A DNA stretch of 49,753 bases from Alistipes sp. (lineage in GTDB: Bacteria > Bacteroidota > Bacteroidia > Bacteroidales > Rikenellaceae), in NCBI GenBank assembly GCA_017465605.1, contig JAFTVW010000028.1, forward strand, positions 1-49,753, in the 5' to 3' direction. Below, one piece after another: positions 35,867 through 44,065 of the stretch (position 1 is the first letter of the stretch; each line of letters starts with the position of its first letter). The position numbers and the translations under genes were made by a program. The notes beneath the pieces were generated by a model, which ran no database searches, was not told where the DNA came from, and was given only the letters and a program-made list of their open reading frames with translations.

Positions 35867-38800
35867 CTAATGCGCTTCCAGCCAATTACGGCCAATACCC
35901 ATATCCGAGACTAATGGGATTCGCAACTTCGCTACGCCCTCCATCGACTCTCGAACGATACGCTCAACGGCCTCACGCTCCGATGCAATCAAATCGATAA
36001 TAACCTCATCGTGCACCTGCAAAATCATCTTCGAGCGGATACCCTCCTCACGCATACGGCGGCGAATCTCAATCATCGCCAACTTCATTATGTCGGCTGC
36101 ACTACCCTGAATAGGGGCATTTATGGCGTTACGCTCAGCCACACCTCGTGCCACCGCATTGCGCGATGCTATGTCGCGCAGTGTGCGACGACGACCAAAT
36201 GCAGTCTCAACATAACCCTTCTCGCGTGCATCAACAATAGCATTATCCATATACTCCTTCACCTTTGGATATGTGGCAAAGTAGCCATCAATCAACTCCT
36301 TAGCCTCCTTGCGTGGTATATCCAGACGCTGGCTCAGGCCAAAGGCCGAGATGCCATATATTATACCGAAATTGGCAGTCTTGGCTCGGCGACGCTCCTC
36401 CGAGGTCACCTCGGCAATACCCTTGTGGAAGAGTTTGGCGGCAGTCGAAGAGTGAATATCCTCACCCTGAGTGAAAGCCTCGATGAGCGACTCATCACCG
36501 CTCAGGTGCGCCATCAATCTTAGCTCCACCTGACTATAATCGGCCGAAAGCAACATATGCTGCCCATCGGCAGGTACAAAGGCTTCGCGGATACGACGGC
36601 CCAACTCATCACGGACTGGTATGTTTTGTAAGTTTGGATTAGTAGATGACAATCGGCCCGTAGCAGTCACAGCCTGATTGAACGAGGTGTGAATACGGCC
36701 CGTTGTACGGTTGACCAATAGCGGCAGAGCCTCGACATAGGTCGATAGCAGCTTCTTCACACCACGATATTGCAGAATCAACTCCACGATGCGGTGCGAA
36801 TGTGCAAAGCCTTGCAGGTACTCCTCATCGGTGCTGAATTGGCGGGTCTTGGTCATCTTGGGCTTGTCGGTGATGCGCAACTTGGCAAACAACACCTCGC
36901 CTAATTGGCGGGCCGAGTTGACGTTGAGCGTGGGCTCATCGGCAATTTCGCGAATCTCACGCTCCAACTCTTCGAGCATAGCCGTAAGTTCGACAGAGTA
37001 GTCAGCCAGAATTTGCGAGTCAATCTTCACTCCCGCAAGCTCCATATCGACCAAAACATCAATCATCGGCTCCTCAACCTTCAAATACAACTCTTCGAGC
37101 CCCTGCGCCACCACCTCGGGCCACAACACCTCTTTGAGTTGCATTGTGATATCGGCATCTTCGGCAGCGTACTCCTTGACACTCATTATATTGACTTGAT
37201 CCATAGTGAGTTGTCGCGAGCCTTTGCCGATGAGGGTTTCGATGGCTATGGGCGAGTAATTGAGGTAACGCTCGGCAAGGAAATTCATATTGTGGCGCGA
37301 CTCGGCATCGAACAGGTAGTGCAGAATCATAGTGTCGATTTTACGGCCACGAACCTCGATGCCCAAACGCGAGAGCACCATAATATCGAACTTTATATTT
37401 TGTGCCACCTTAGCGATATGCTCCGCCTCAAAGAGCGGACGTACCACCTCGGCAAAAGCAGTGCTATTTTCGGGAGTGAAACTCACATACCACGCCTCGT
37501 GAGGCTCGATGGCAAACGACATACCCACGATGCGGTCGTTGAAGATGTCGAATCCCGTAGTCTCGGTATCGAAACAGAACTCATCGCGCTGCATCAGTCG
37601 CTTGACGAGTGCCTGCAAATCGGCAATCTCAGTTATAAGGTGGTATGTGTGGGGAGTGGTTGCAGCCGTAGCCATAGGTTGTGGCTCGGAATCGGCACCC
37701 TCCATATCGGGAGTTTTGGCATCGGAAGTTGTTACATCATCGGATAGCTCAATCGGCTGGGCCTTTTGCATTGGCTCAGGCATTGGCTCAGGCGTAAGCG
37801 TTGGCTCTGAACCCTCGCTACCGAATAGGCTCTGCTGTGGACGGGCTGATTGCGTAAGCCGGGCTGATTGTGCAGATTGCAGTGGTTGTGCAGGTTGCAG
37901 TGGTTGTGCAGGTTGTGCATCGAAAGCGGCAAATAAATCGCCCTGCCCCATCATTGCCTGACGCTTTTTCTCCGCCGACTTGGCTTGTGCCATCTCGGTC
38001 AGTTGGCGTTGCGGAGCTTGCTTTGGAGCGGTACTATCTTCAATGGGTGCGAGATTGTGAATATCGCGCAAGAATGAAGTGAAATCGAGCTCGGCATATA
38101 GGGCTTTGAGTTCGTCTATATTGGGTGGGCAGATAGCCAAATCGTCGGGATTGAACTCAACGGGAACATCGGTGCAGATGGTTGTCAACCGCTTCGCGAG
38201 GAGCAACTTATCGCCCCACGCAGCAATCTTTTCACCCTGTTTGCCCTTGATGTTCTGGATATTGGCAAGGATTGTCTCCACATCGCCCCACTCGCCAACC
38301 AATTTGCAGGCTCCCTTTTCGCCAATACCCGGAACTCCCGGGATATTATCCGACGCATCACCCCAAATTGCCAAAATATCGCGTACCAAAATGGGGTCAG
38401 AGATGCCGTATTTCTCGCAGATGGCTTCCGAATCAATAATCTCCACCCCTTCGCCCTTCTGCTTGTAGAGTTTGCGATTTGGGCCAACGAGCTGACCATA
38501 ATCCTTATCGGGAGTGACCATATAGACATCGTATCCCGCCTCCGAGCCACGATAAGCCAGTGTACCGATAACATCGTCGGCCTCGTAACCCTCAATCTCA
38601 TAAACGGGAATACGCATTGCCCTAAGCAGACGGCATAGATAGGGAACAGAGGCAATGATATCTTCGGGTGTTTCGGGTCGGTTGGCCTTGTAGTCGGCAA
38701 ACATCTGATTGCGGAATGAGCCACCCTTTGGGTCGAGTGCCACGCCCAACAAATCGGGCGATTCGCGCTTCTGAATATCGCGCAGGAACTTTGTGAAACC

Positions 38801-38911
38801 AAACAGAATTGAGGTGTTCATTCCGTGACGATTGCGCATAGGTCGCCCCATAAAGGCGTAGTAGTATTTGAATACGAGCGCGTAGGCATCGATTAGAAAA
38901 AGTCGTTTCAA
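35867..38911 (-). CDS. polA: DNA polymerase I
   Basis: A 1014-residue Pol I with the three usual domains: 5'-3' exonuclease (~1-290), 3'-5' exonuclease (~430-620) and polymerase (~640-1014). The proofreading site looks intact (FDTETTG, then EYAAEDADITM). Polymerase motif A is DYSQVELR, the O-helix has KTANFGIIYG, and motif C is VHDEV. The ~130-residue linker between the first two domains is expanded and of low complexity (Pro, Gln, Ala, Ser), partly coded by 18-bp tandem repeats at 37869-37920; this explains the length above the usual ~930. It follows queD by 61 bases and is probably co-transcribed. Confidence 0.97.
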   Translation of the reverse strand: MKRLFLIDAYALVFKYYYAFMGRPMRNRHGMNTSILFGFTKFLRDIQKRESPDLLGVALDPKGGSFRNQMFADYKANRPETPEDIIASVPYLCRLLRAMRIPVYEIEGYEADDVIGTLAYRGSEAGYDVYMVTPDKDYGQLVGPNRKLYKQKGEGVEIIDSEAICEKYGISDPILVRDILAIWGDASDNIPGVPGIGEKGACKLVGEWGDVETILANIQNIKGKQGEKIAAWGDKLLLAKRLTTICTDVPVEFNPDDLAICPPNIDELKALYAELDFTSFLRDIHNLAPIEDSTAPKQAPQRQLTEMAQAKSAEKKRQAMMGQGDLFAAFDAQPAQPLQPAQPLQSAQSARLTQSARPQQSLFGSEGSEPTLTPEPMPEPMQKAQPIELSDDVTTSDAKTPDMEGADSEPQPMATAATTPHTYHLITEIADLQALVKRLMQRDEFCFDTETTGFDIFNDRIVGMSFAIEPHEAWYVSFTPENSTAFAEVVRPLFEAEHIAKVAQNIKFDIMVLSRLGIEVRGRKIDTMILHYLFDAESRHNMNFLAERYLNYSPIAIETLIGKGSRQLTMDQVNIMSVKEYAAEDADITMQLKEVLWPEVVAQGLEELYLKVEEPMIDVLVDMELAGVKIDSQILADYSVELTAMLEELEREIREIADEPTLNVNSARQLGEVLFAKLRITDKPKMTKTRQFSTDEEYLQGFAHSHRIVELILQYRGVKKLLSTYVEALPLLVNRTTGRIHTSFNQAVTATGRLSSTNPNLQNIPVRDELGRRIREAFVPADGQHMLLSADYSQVELRLMAHLSGDESLIEAFTQGEDIHSSTAAKLFHKGIAEVTSEERRRAKTANFGIIYGISAFGLSQRLDIPRKEAKELIDGYFATYPKVKEYMDNAIVDAREKGYVETAFGRRRTLRDIASRNAVARGVAERNAINAPIQGSAADIMKLAMIEIRRRMREEGIRSKMILQVHDEVIIDLIASEREAVERIVRESMEGVAKLRIPLVSDMGIGRNWLEAH
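37869..37920. repeat. 18-bp tandem repeat inside polA linker
   Basis: An imperfect unit TGCAGTGGTTGTGCAGGT is repeated two to three times (plus strand). It codes for Gln-Pro-Ala-Gln-Pro-Leu-type residues in the interdomain linker and stays in frame. Confidence 0.75.
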
Positions 38912-38972
38912 TGCAGTGCTTTTTAGCGGTTAAGAGACTGCGCAGATTGCTGTCAGTCGCTATGTAAGTTTC

Positions 38973-39425
38973 TTAAAGATTATCCTCGGCGTACCACTCG
39001 GCATACGATGTGGCCGTTTCGTGCAGGCGTAGAGAATAGAGCTCCACCTCGTCGGGCAGAGATTCCAACAATCGCTCGGCAAAGTCGGCCAGCAGATTTT
39101 CGCACGTAGGCTGGTAATCCACCATCACCAAGTTGCTGTAATGCTCCGAAAGCATATCCCTTAGAACCAAGCCCTGCTGGGTGCGACGCACAATAAACGA
39201 ATGGTCAAACTGCGACACAATCTGCTCTCCCACAATGCGTTTGAGCAGGCCAAAATCCATCACCATACCCTGCTTTGGGTCGTATGAATCTTGCGAAGGC
39301 TCACCCTTGACGGTGACCATCAGACGGTACGAGTGACCGTGTATCTCGCGGCACGCGCCATCGTATCCCTCCAACGAATGAGCGGCCTCGAATGTGAACT
39401 CTTTGGTAAGTCGAATTGTAGCCAT
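38973..39425 (-). CDS. queD: 6-carboxytetrahydropterin synthase (QueD-like)
   Basis: A 150-residue PTPS-family enzyme. The zinc histidines are in FEAAHSL and IHGHSY, with the catalytic cysteine in GACREIHGH. It makes 6-carboxytetrahydropterin from dihydroneopterin triphosphate, an early step to preQ0/queuosine. A 6-pyruvoyltetrahydropterin synthase role is the main alternative, but the Cys-x3-His layout and queA in the same window favour QueD. A -7-like TAACTTTG lies on the minus strand at 39473-39480. Confidence 0.92.
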   Translation of the reverse strand: MATIRLTKEFTFEAAHSLEGYDGACREIHGHSYRLMVTVKGEPSQDSYDPKQGMVMDFGLLKRIVGEQIVSQFDHSFIVRRTQQGLVLRDMLSEHYSNLVMVDYQPTCENLLADFAERLLESLPDEVELYSLRLHETATSYAEWYAEDNL

Positions 39426-39472
39426 AATTCAAAAATATTGTCGGCATAGTCATTGCAACAATACGCCAACGA

Positions 39473-39480
39473 CAAAGTTA
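39473..39480 (-). promoter_or_regulatory. Candidate -7 box of queD-polA
   Basis: TAACTTTG on the minus strand, 48 bases before the queD ATG; an upstream TTTG is 16 bases away, shorter than the usual 19. Confidence 0.45.
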
Positions 39481-39523
39481 ACATTTTTTCACACTTCAAA
39501 GAACACTTTTGCAAAAAAGATAC

Positions 39524-39531
39524 TACCTTTG
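39524..39531 (+). promoter_or_regulatory. Candidate -7 box of tRNA-Ser
   Basis: TACCTTTG, 60 bases before the tRNA start and divergent from the queD box; no -33 TTTG at the standard spacing. Confidence 0.45.
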
Positions 39532-39591
39532 CCTCGGTCAATGCATCATTGTTGACGCAAAAGCGCAATATATGGAGCGTTTGACAAACAA

Positions 39592-39678
39592 GGAAAAATG
39601 CCGGAGTGGTCGATCGGGCCGCACTCGAAATGCGGTGAACGGGCAACTGTTCCGGGGGTTCGAATCCCTCTTTTTCCG
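39592..39678 (+). tRNA. tRNA-Ser(CGA)
   Basis: 87 bases. Acceptor GGAAAAA pairs with TTTTTCC and the discriminator is G. Anticodon stem CCGCA/TGCGG with loop CTCGAAA gives anticodon CGA. The long variable arm (TGAACGGGCAACTGTTCC) marks class II. The T-loop is TTCGAAT. The CCA end is not encoded. Confidence 0.96.
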
Positions 39679-39694
39679 CGGAAACGCAGCAAGA

Positions 39695-39720
39695 AAGTGC
39701 CGAAAATTCGGCACTTTTTG
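39695..39720 (+). terminator. tRNA-Ser terminator
   Basis: AAGTGCCGAA / TTCGGCACTT followed by TTTG, 17 bases after the tRNA. Confidence 0.93.
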
Positions 39721-39903
39721 TTTTTCGATGCCCAGCAAACTTGTTTGTAAGGAGCATAAGAAAAAATAACAAAAGTTTTAACTTTTCTTGCGAAGTTTTT
39801 GCAAGAGCCCTCGCGGCAAGCGGAAGGGAAAGGCGTTAAGCGGAGCAGACCATTGTCTGCGTAGTAGCCAATCCCACTTTTTCCGCAAAATATGGGTTGA
39901 GCC

Positions 39904-39947
39904 AAAAAAATATCCTCAAAGGCCCGATAAAGACCTTTGGGGATATT
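39904..39947 (-). terminator. Terminator of the GlsB-like gene
   Basis: AATATCCTCAAAGG (39909-39922) / CCTTTGGGGATATT (39934-39947), with a run of T on the minus strand. Confidence 0.88.
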
Positions 39948-39994
39948 AGGCATCAATCTGTTTTGCTTTGATTATGGTTGTTGCAAGTTCCGCG

Positions 39995-40264
39995 TTATTC
40001 GGCAGAGGAGTGGCGGCTATTCGTGAAGAGCGACAAAATGCAGAGCAGAACAATTGCTCCGATGACCGATGCAATAAGCGAAGAGAACGTACCTATCGGA
40101 TACCACCCGAAGAGCGATACCAGCCAGCCGCCCAGCAATCCACCGATAATTCCAACAACGATGTTGACAAAGAACCCTGAGCCGCGTCCTCTGACAACGA
40201 GGCTTGCCAGCCAACCAGCCACCAAGCCTATGAGTAGATACCACAAGAAAAACATATCAATCAA
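39995..40264 (-). CDS. GlsB/YeaQ/YmgE family membrane protein
   Basis: An 89-residue, very hydrophobic protein with three membrane segments and the glycine-rich GLVAGWLAS and GIIGGLLGGWL blocks of the GlsB/YeaQ/YmgE (transglycosylase-associated) family. Members are small inner-membrane proteins linked to general stress, with no known enzymatic role. An in-frame ATG three codons later is an alternative start. It is a single-gene unit ending in its own terminator. Confidence 0.9.
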   Translation of the reverse strand: MIDMFFLWYLLIGLVAGWLASLVVRGRGSGFFVNIVVGIIGGLLGGWLVSLFGWYPIGTFSSLIASVIGAIVLLCILSLFTNSRHSSAE

Positions 40265-40385
40265 ATTTTAGAGTTTCACACCATTGACGGTGCAAATTCT
40301 GTACCTTGATGGCTCTTTTGCGCTGATAAATATGCTCGGCAGAGACTCCGAGTGGGCTCTTTAAGAGCGAAATATGGCGAATTGC

Positions 40386-40416
40386 TTTGCAACTTCGCGG
40401 CTTTTGTGTATCTTTG
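40386..40416 (+). promoter_or_regulatory. galE promoter
   Basis: TTTG (40386-40389), a 19-base spacer and TATCTTTG (40409-40416): an exact match to the Bacteroidota consensus. The leader to the galE ATG (40497) is about 75 bases. Confidence 0.85.
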
Positions 40417-40436
40417 GCAGATAAAACAGATTATAG

Positions 40437-40475
40437 TCGAGTTGCCGAGCCGCTTTGTGGCGAGGCCGACTCGCA
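40437..40475 (+). other. Hairpin in the galE leader
   Basis: GAGTTGCC...CCGC and GCG...GGCCGACTC pair into a long interrupted stem in the transcribed leader, about 20 bases before the start codon. It could influence translation; no known riboswitch is recognised. Confidence 0.5.
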
Positions 40476-40496
40476 TAACAATAAATCAAAACAACT

Positions 40497-41522
40497 ATGA
40501 AAGAGATGGTATTGGTTTCGGGTGGAGCTGGTTATATCGGTTCTCACACAGCAGTAGAGTTGATTAATGCAGGTTACGACGTTGTTGTAGCCGACAACCT
40601 CTCAAACTCCGATATGAGCGGAGTGGAGGGTGTTCGTAAAATCACTGGTGTAGATGTGCCGTTTGTCAATGTTGACTGCTGCGACAAGGAGGCATTCCGC
40701 AAGGTTTTCGAGCAGTATAACTTCAACTCGGTAATCCACTTTGCAGCCTTCAAGGCTGTGGGTGAGTCGGTGAGCGACCCTATGAAGTACTATCGCAACA
40801 ATCTGCTCTCGTTTATGAACGTCGTGGATTTGATGCGTGAGTTTGGCCGTCCCAATATCGTGTTCTCTTCGTCGGCTACCGTTTATGGCGAGGCCGATGA
40901 GTTGCCCGTAACCGAGCTTACTCCCCGCAAACCTGCCACTTCGTCTTATGGCAATACCAAGCAGATGTGCGAGGATATCTTGCGTGACTCAACTGCGGCA
41001 TACGACGGTTTGAAGGGTATAGCATTGCGCTACTTCAACCCTATCGGAGCGCACCCCTCGGCTCTTATCGGTGAGCTTCCTCGTGGCGTTCCGCAGAATC
41101 TTGTACCGTTCATCACTCAGACTGCCGCAGGTGTTCGCGAGTGCCTGAGCGTCTTTGGCGACGACTACAACACTCCTGATGGTTCGTGCTTGCGCGACTA
41201 TATCGACGTTGTCGATTTGGCAAAGGCCCACGTTGTGGCTATTACCCGTATGGTTGAGTCGAAGAACAAGCAGGCATACGAGATTTTCAACGTAGGTACA
41301 GGCAACGGCGTATCGGTGTTGGAGTTGGTTGGTAGCTTCGAGCGTGTGAACGAGCTTAAACTCAACTACAAGATTGCTCCTCGCCGTCCGGGCGATGTGG
41401 TGGCTATTTGGGCCGACACCACTTTGGCAAACGAGGAACTCGGCTGGAAGGCAGAACGCTCGCTCGATGATACACTCCGCTCGGCGTGGGCGTGGGAGAA
41501 AAATGTGCGTGGCATAAAATAA
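40497..41522 (+). CDS. galE: UDP-glucose 4-epimerase
   Basis: A 341-residue extended SDR converting UDP-glucose and UDP-galactose into each other with bound NAD+. The nucleotide motif GGAGYIGS is at the N-terminus; the catalytic Ser/Tyr/Lys lie in FSSSATVYGE and SYGNTKQ. Length and the C-terminal PRRPGDV block are typical. It has an excellent promoter of its own. It supplies UDP-galactose for glycans and channels galactose from beta-galactosidase action into the cell. Confidence 0.96.
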   Translation: MKEMVLVSGGAGYIGSHTAVELINAGYDVVVADNLSNSDMSGVEGVRKITGVDVPFVNVDCCDKEAFRKVFEQYNFNSVIHFAAFKAVGESVSDPMKYYRNNLLSFMNVVDLMREFGRPNIVFSSSATVYGEADELPVTELTPRKPATSSYGNTKQMCEDILRDSTAAYDGLKGIALRYFNPIGAHPSALIGELPRGVPQNLVPFITQTAAGVRECLSVFGDDYNTPDGSCLRDYIDVVDLAKAHVVAITRMVESKNKQAYEIFNVGTGNGVSVLELVGSFERVNELKLNYKIAPRRPGDVVAIWADTTLANEELGWKAERSLDDTLRSAWAWEKNVRGIK

Positions 41523-41603
41523 ATGCTCGGTTGTAACGTTATTATAAGGCACACATATTGTGTTGAGTAAGAATCGTTATTGACCAATAGCAAAACATAT
41601 AGT

Positions 41604-42269
41604 ATGATGAAAAAATTGATGATGCTCTTGGTGTTGCTCTCGATGTGCGGAACTATGGCACAGGCGCAGAACTACATTCCCAAGTATAAGCGAAAGAAAG
41701 AGGTGCGCGACTACGACCTTGCCAAACCCAATCGCAAGATTGAAATTTCGATTGGCGGTAGCTACAATATGGCTATGGGTCAGTTAGACCGCATCAAGTA
41801 CACCAAGCAGGGATATACAACCAAATACGATGTGAATCCCGAAATTATGGGTGGAAGCCTATTGGTAGGTGCAAGTTATAAGTTGGGTGACCATATCACA
41901 ACAGGTCTTGAAACGGGTGTATTGTTTCAGGATAATGGCTACGCAATGCCCTTGTATGGTACTTTCAACTACTACTATGGCAAACCTACAATGCAACAGC
42001 GTTACCGCTGGTTCAACTATGCGCATTTGGGCCCACAGATTTATATGAGCAACCGCGCCAAGACTATGGGAGCTATGGCTGCTGTGGGTGGAGGTCTGCG
42101 TTTCTTGGCTCGCAAAACGGTGCGTTTCGATCTCTTTGCTGGCTACCAGATTAATATGCGCCGTCCCGAAATCAATCACGCGGGAGCATACGACCTACCC
42201 GACAACTGCGCAAACTTCAAGCAGTATATGCACGTTATTGAAGTCGGATTGAAGATGTACATCTTCTAA
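41604..42269 (+). CDS. Putative outer-membrane beta-barrel protein
   Basis: A 221-residue exported protein (signal MMKKLMMLLVLLSMCGTMAQAQ, start at the ATG 41604 and not the upstream TTG). The mature part has alternating aromatic and glycine-rich strands (ISIGGSYNMAM, SLLVGASYKLGDH, TTGLETGVLF, LFAGYQINM) and ends in a strand with terminal Phe (VIEVGLKMYIF), as in outer-membrane barrels. No closer family was recognised. It follows galE by 81 bases without a visible terminator and could be co-transcribed. Its stop codon touches a repeat-derived terminator. Confidence 0.72.
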   Translation: MMKKLMMLLVLLSMCGTMAQAQNYIPKYKRKKEVRDYDLAKPNRKIEISIGGSYNMAMGQLDRIKYTKQGYTTKYDVNPEIMGGSLLVGASYKLGDHITTGLETGVLFQDNGYAMPLYGTFNYYYGKPTMQQRYRWFNYAHLGPQIYMSNRAKTMGAMAAVGGGLRFLARKTVRFDLFAGYQINMRRPEINHAGAYDLPDNCANFKQYMHVIEVGLKMYIF

Positions 42270-42303
42270 TTCAAGATTCAAAATTCAAAATTCAAAATTG
42301 ACT

Positions 42304-42343
42304 AAATGCTCTATCTAACATCGAGTTAGATAGAGCATTTTTA
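42304..42343 (+). terminator. T-module terminator after outer-membrane protein gene
   Basis: A perfect 16-bp stem AAATGCTCTATCTAAC / GTTAGATAGAGCATTT with loop ATCGA, then TTATT. It lies 34 bases after the stop. Confidence 0.93.
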
Positions 42344-42828
42344 TTACTTTGACACAAGAAATAATTAAAAAAACGCACCGATGAATTTCGGGAAACAGGG
42401 CAGACAGTGAAATTTCCGTTAAAAAACAGAGACCTTTTGATTGCTTTCAAAAGTGCGAAGCATCTGTTTTAGGAAATTTTATTGACAAAAATTAATTGAT
42501 GGATAAAGTCACATAAAAGAGTCGTAAGACTCCCCGAAACTTATCATTGCGCCGCTTTTTGCTCCACTTTTTACGGTTAAAAAGTGGAATAAAACATAAA
42601 ACCGTCATTCTGACATTTTTGTATTGGGGAGGGTAGATGATGCAATTAGTAGCTATACAAAAATGTAAGAATCTACCTTATAAGAAGTGCGTTGCATAAA
42701 GTGACTTTGCGACAAAGACTGTTCTTTGGAAGGCATTTAATAAGCGGTAGATTTCAACATTTTCGCATAGATGTTTATTCTATCACCGCTGGCCGATGAT
42801 GCGAAAATATGAAATGACGTGTATATAA

Positions 42829-42864
42829 AATACTCTATCTAACTCGATGTTAGATAGAGCATTT
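42829..42864 (-). terminator. T-module terminator of fabI
   Basis: CTCTATCTAAC / GTTAGATAGAG with loop TCGAT; TATTTTATA follows on the minus strand. An inverted copy of the terminator at 42304. Confidence 0.9.
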
Positions 42865-42884
42865 AGTCAATTTTGAATCTTGAA

Positions 42885-43715
42885 TTATGAATTCTCCTTG
42901 ATTCCTTTCTCGAAGATCTCCATCAATTCGGGGCTCATCACAATCGACGAGAAGCCGCCATCGTGGTAGAGATTCTGCATTGTAACCTTACGGGTGAAAT
43001 CCGAGAAGAGCGTGAGGATATAGTCGGCGCAATCCTCAGCCGAGGCGTTACCCAACGGAGAGAGTGTCTCGCCATACTCCAATAGGTTGCTGAATCCCGA
43101 TATACCGCCACCAGCAGTGGTAGGTGTAGGAGACTGCGATACGGTGTTGATACGCACATTGCGCTCACGGCCGTAGATGCAACCGAATGAGCGTGCGATA
43201 GACTCCAACAAAGCCTTAGCGTCGGCCATATCGTTGTAGCCGTAGAGTGTACGCTGAGCCGCAAGATACGACAAAGCCACAATCGAGCCCCACTCGTTGA
43301 GAGCATCTTTCTGATAAGCTACTTTGATAACTTTGTGGAACGAGATAGCCGAAATATCGAGCGTCTTCGAGAGATACTCATAGTTTAGATTGTCGTAGGT
43401 GATACCCTTACGCACGTTGGGCGACATACCAACCGAGTGAAGGATAAAATCGAACTTGCCGCCGAAGTGTTCCATTGTCTTGTCGAAGAGCTGCTCCAAA
43501 TCCTCCACTGATGTAGCATCGGCAGGAATAACGATTGTGTTGCACTTCTTCGCAAGTTCGTTGATTGTTCCCATACGCAGAGATATGGGAGTGTTGGTAA
43601 GAACAATTTCAGCACCTTCGGCCACAGCACGCTCGGCTGTTTTCCACGCGATTGAGTTCTCGTTCAGCGCGCCGAAGATAAGACCTTTCTTTCCTTTTAG
43701 CAGATTATTTGCCAT
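42885..43715 (-). CDS. fabI: Enoyl-[acyl-carrier-protein] reductase (NADH)
   Basis: A 276-residue FabI that reduces enoyl-ACP in the last step of each fatty-acid elongation cycle. The modified SDR nucleotide motif GALNENSIAW is near 15-25 and the Tyr-x6-Lys active site is YNDMADAK. Length is typical. The last codons (Asn-Ser-stop) are built from the GAATTC-rich start of the adjoining repeat. It has a TATATTTG -7-like box far upstream on the minus strand (43844-43851), giving a leader of about 125 bases. Confidence 0.95.
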   Translation of the reverse strand: MANNLLKGKKGLIFGALNENSIAWKTAERAVAEGAEIVLTNTPISLRMGTINELAKKCNTIVIPADATSVEDLEQLFDKTMEHFGGKFDFILHSVGMSPNVRKGITYDNLNYEYLSKTLDISAISFHKVIKVAYQKDALNEWGSIVALSYLAAQRTLYGYNDMADAKALLESIARSFGCIYGRERNVRINTVSQSPTPTTAGGGISGFSNLLEYGETLSPLGNASAEDCADYILTLFSDFTRKVTMQNLYHDGGFSSIVMSPELMEIFEKGIKENS

Positions 43716-44065
43716 AACATTGAGTTTTTAGCAGAGACCCCCGCGAGGGCCTCGTGTTGTGTAAAAAATTGTGTTACGAATCCTATTAATCGAGTCGCGA
43801 CCCTCGGGCTAATAATCTTCAAACAACATAAATATTGTCGTGACAAATATAACCTTTTTTTCAAAAACGGCCATATCATTTCTTATTATATCAAACTATT
43901 CGCCGCAAAATGACCTCAAATAGAAATTTTTTTGTTATATTTGTGGCAATTGTAGCCTTATGGTAGGCTCTTAGGTTTGTGCCACTTTGGGCGCAAAAAT
44001 AGATGTGAGATTGAAACAGAGATAATAGACAACAAACAATAAGTTAAACAAAAACAATTCAGACT
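43716..44065. other. Divergent fabI/pgk promoter region
   Basis: 350 bases with -7-like TATATTTG boxes on the minus strand (43844-43851, fabI) and plus strand (43936-43943, pgk), neither with a clear -33. The pgk leader has two hairpins: AGCCT/AGGCT near 43953-43968 and TTTGTGCC/GGCGCAAA near 43976-43998. Confidence 0.55.
43936..43943 (+). promoter_or_regulatory. Candidate -7 box of pgk
   Basis: TATATTTG, about 120 bases before the start codon. The -33 region has no TTTG. Confidence 0.5.

Larger units (their letters stand above)
39679..39994. other. Spacer between tRNA-Ser and GlsB-like gene
   Basis: About 315 bases with the tRNA terminator, the GlsB-gene terminator, and a short TTTTTCCGC match to the tRNA-Ser 3' end near 39879. 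No gene is recognised. Confidence 0.5.
42270..42884. repeat. Composite repeat island 3, flanked by inverted T-E ends
   Basis: Occupies the whole gap between the convergent outer-membrane-protein and fabI genes. Order: E (TTCAAAA units), T terminator (42304-42343, plus), C (42366-42486), D with arms 42563-42572/42579-42588, a divergent B with arms CATTTTTGTAT (42614-42624) / ATACAAAAATG (42655-42665), then B with arms TTTTCGCAT (42760-42768) / ATGCGAAAA (42799-42807), T (42829-42864, minus) and E. The outer T-E segments are inverted copies of about 55 bp. No coding potential. Confidence 0.85.

Noticed and set aside
39426-39591. preQ1 riboswitch upstream of queD
   Set aside because: No preQ1-type hairpin with an adjoining A-rich tail was seen; only a -7-like box.
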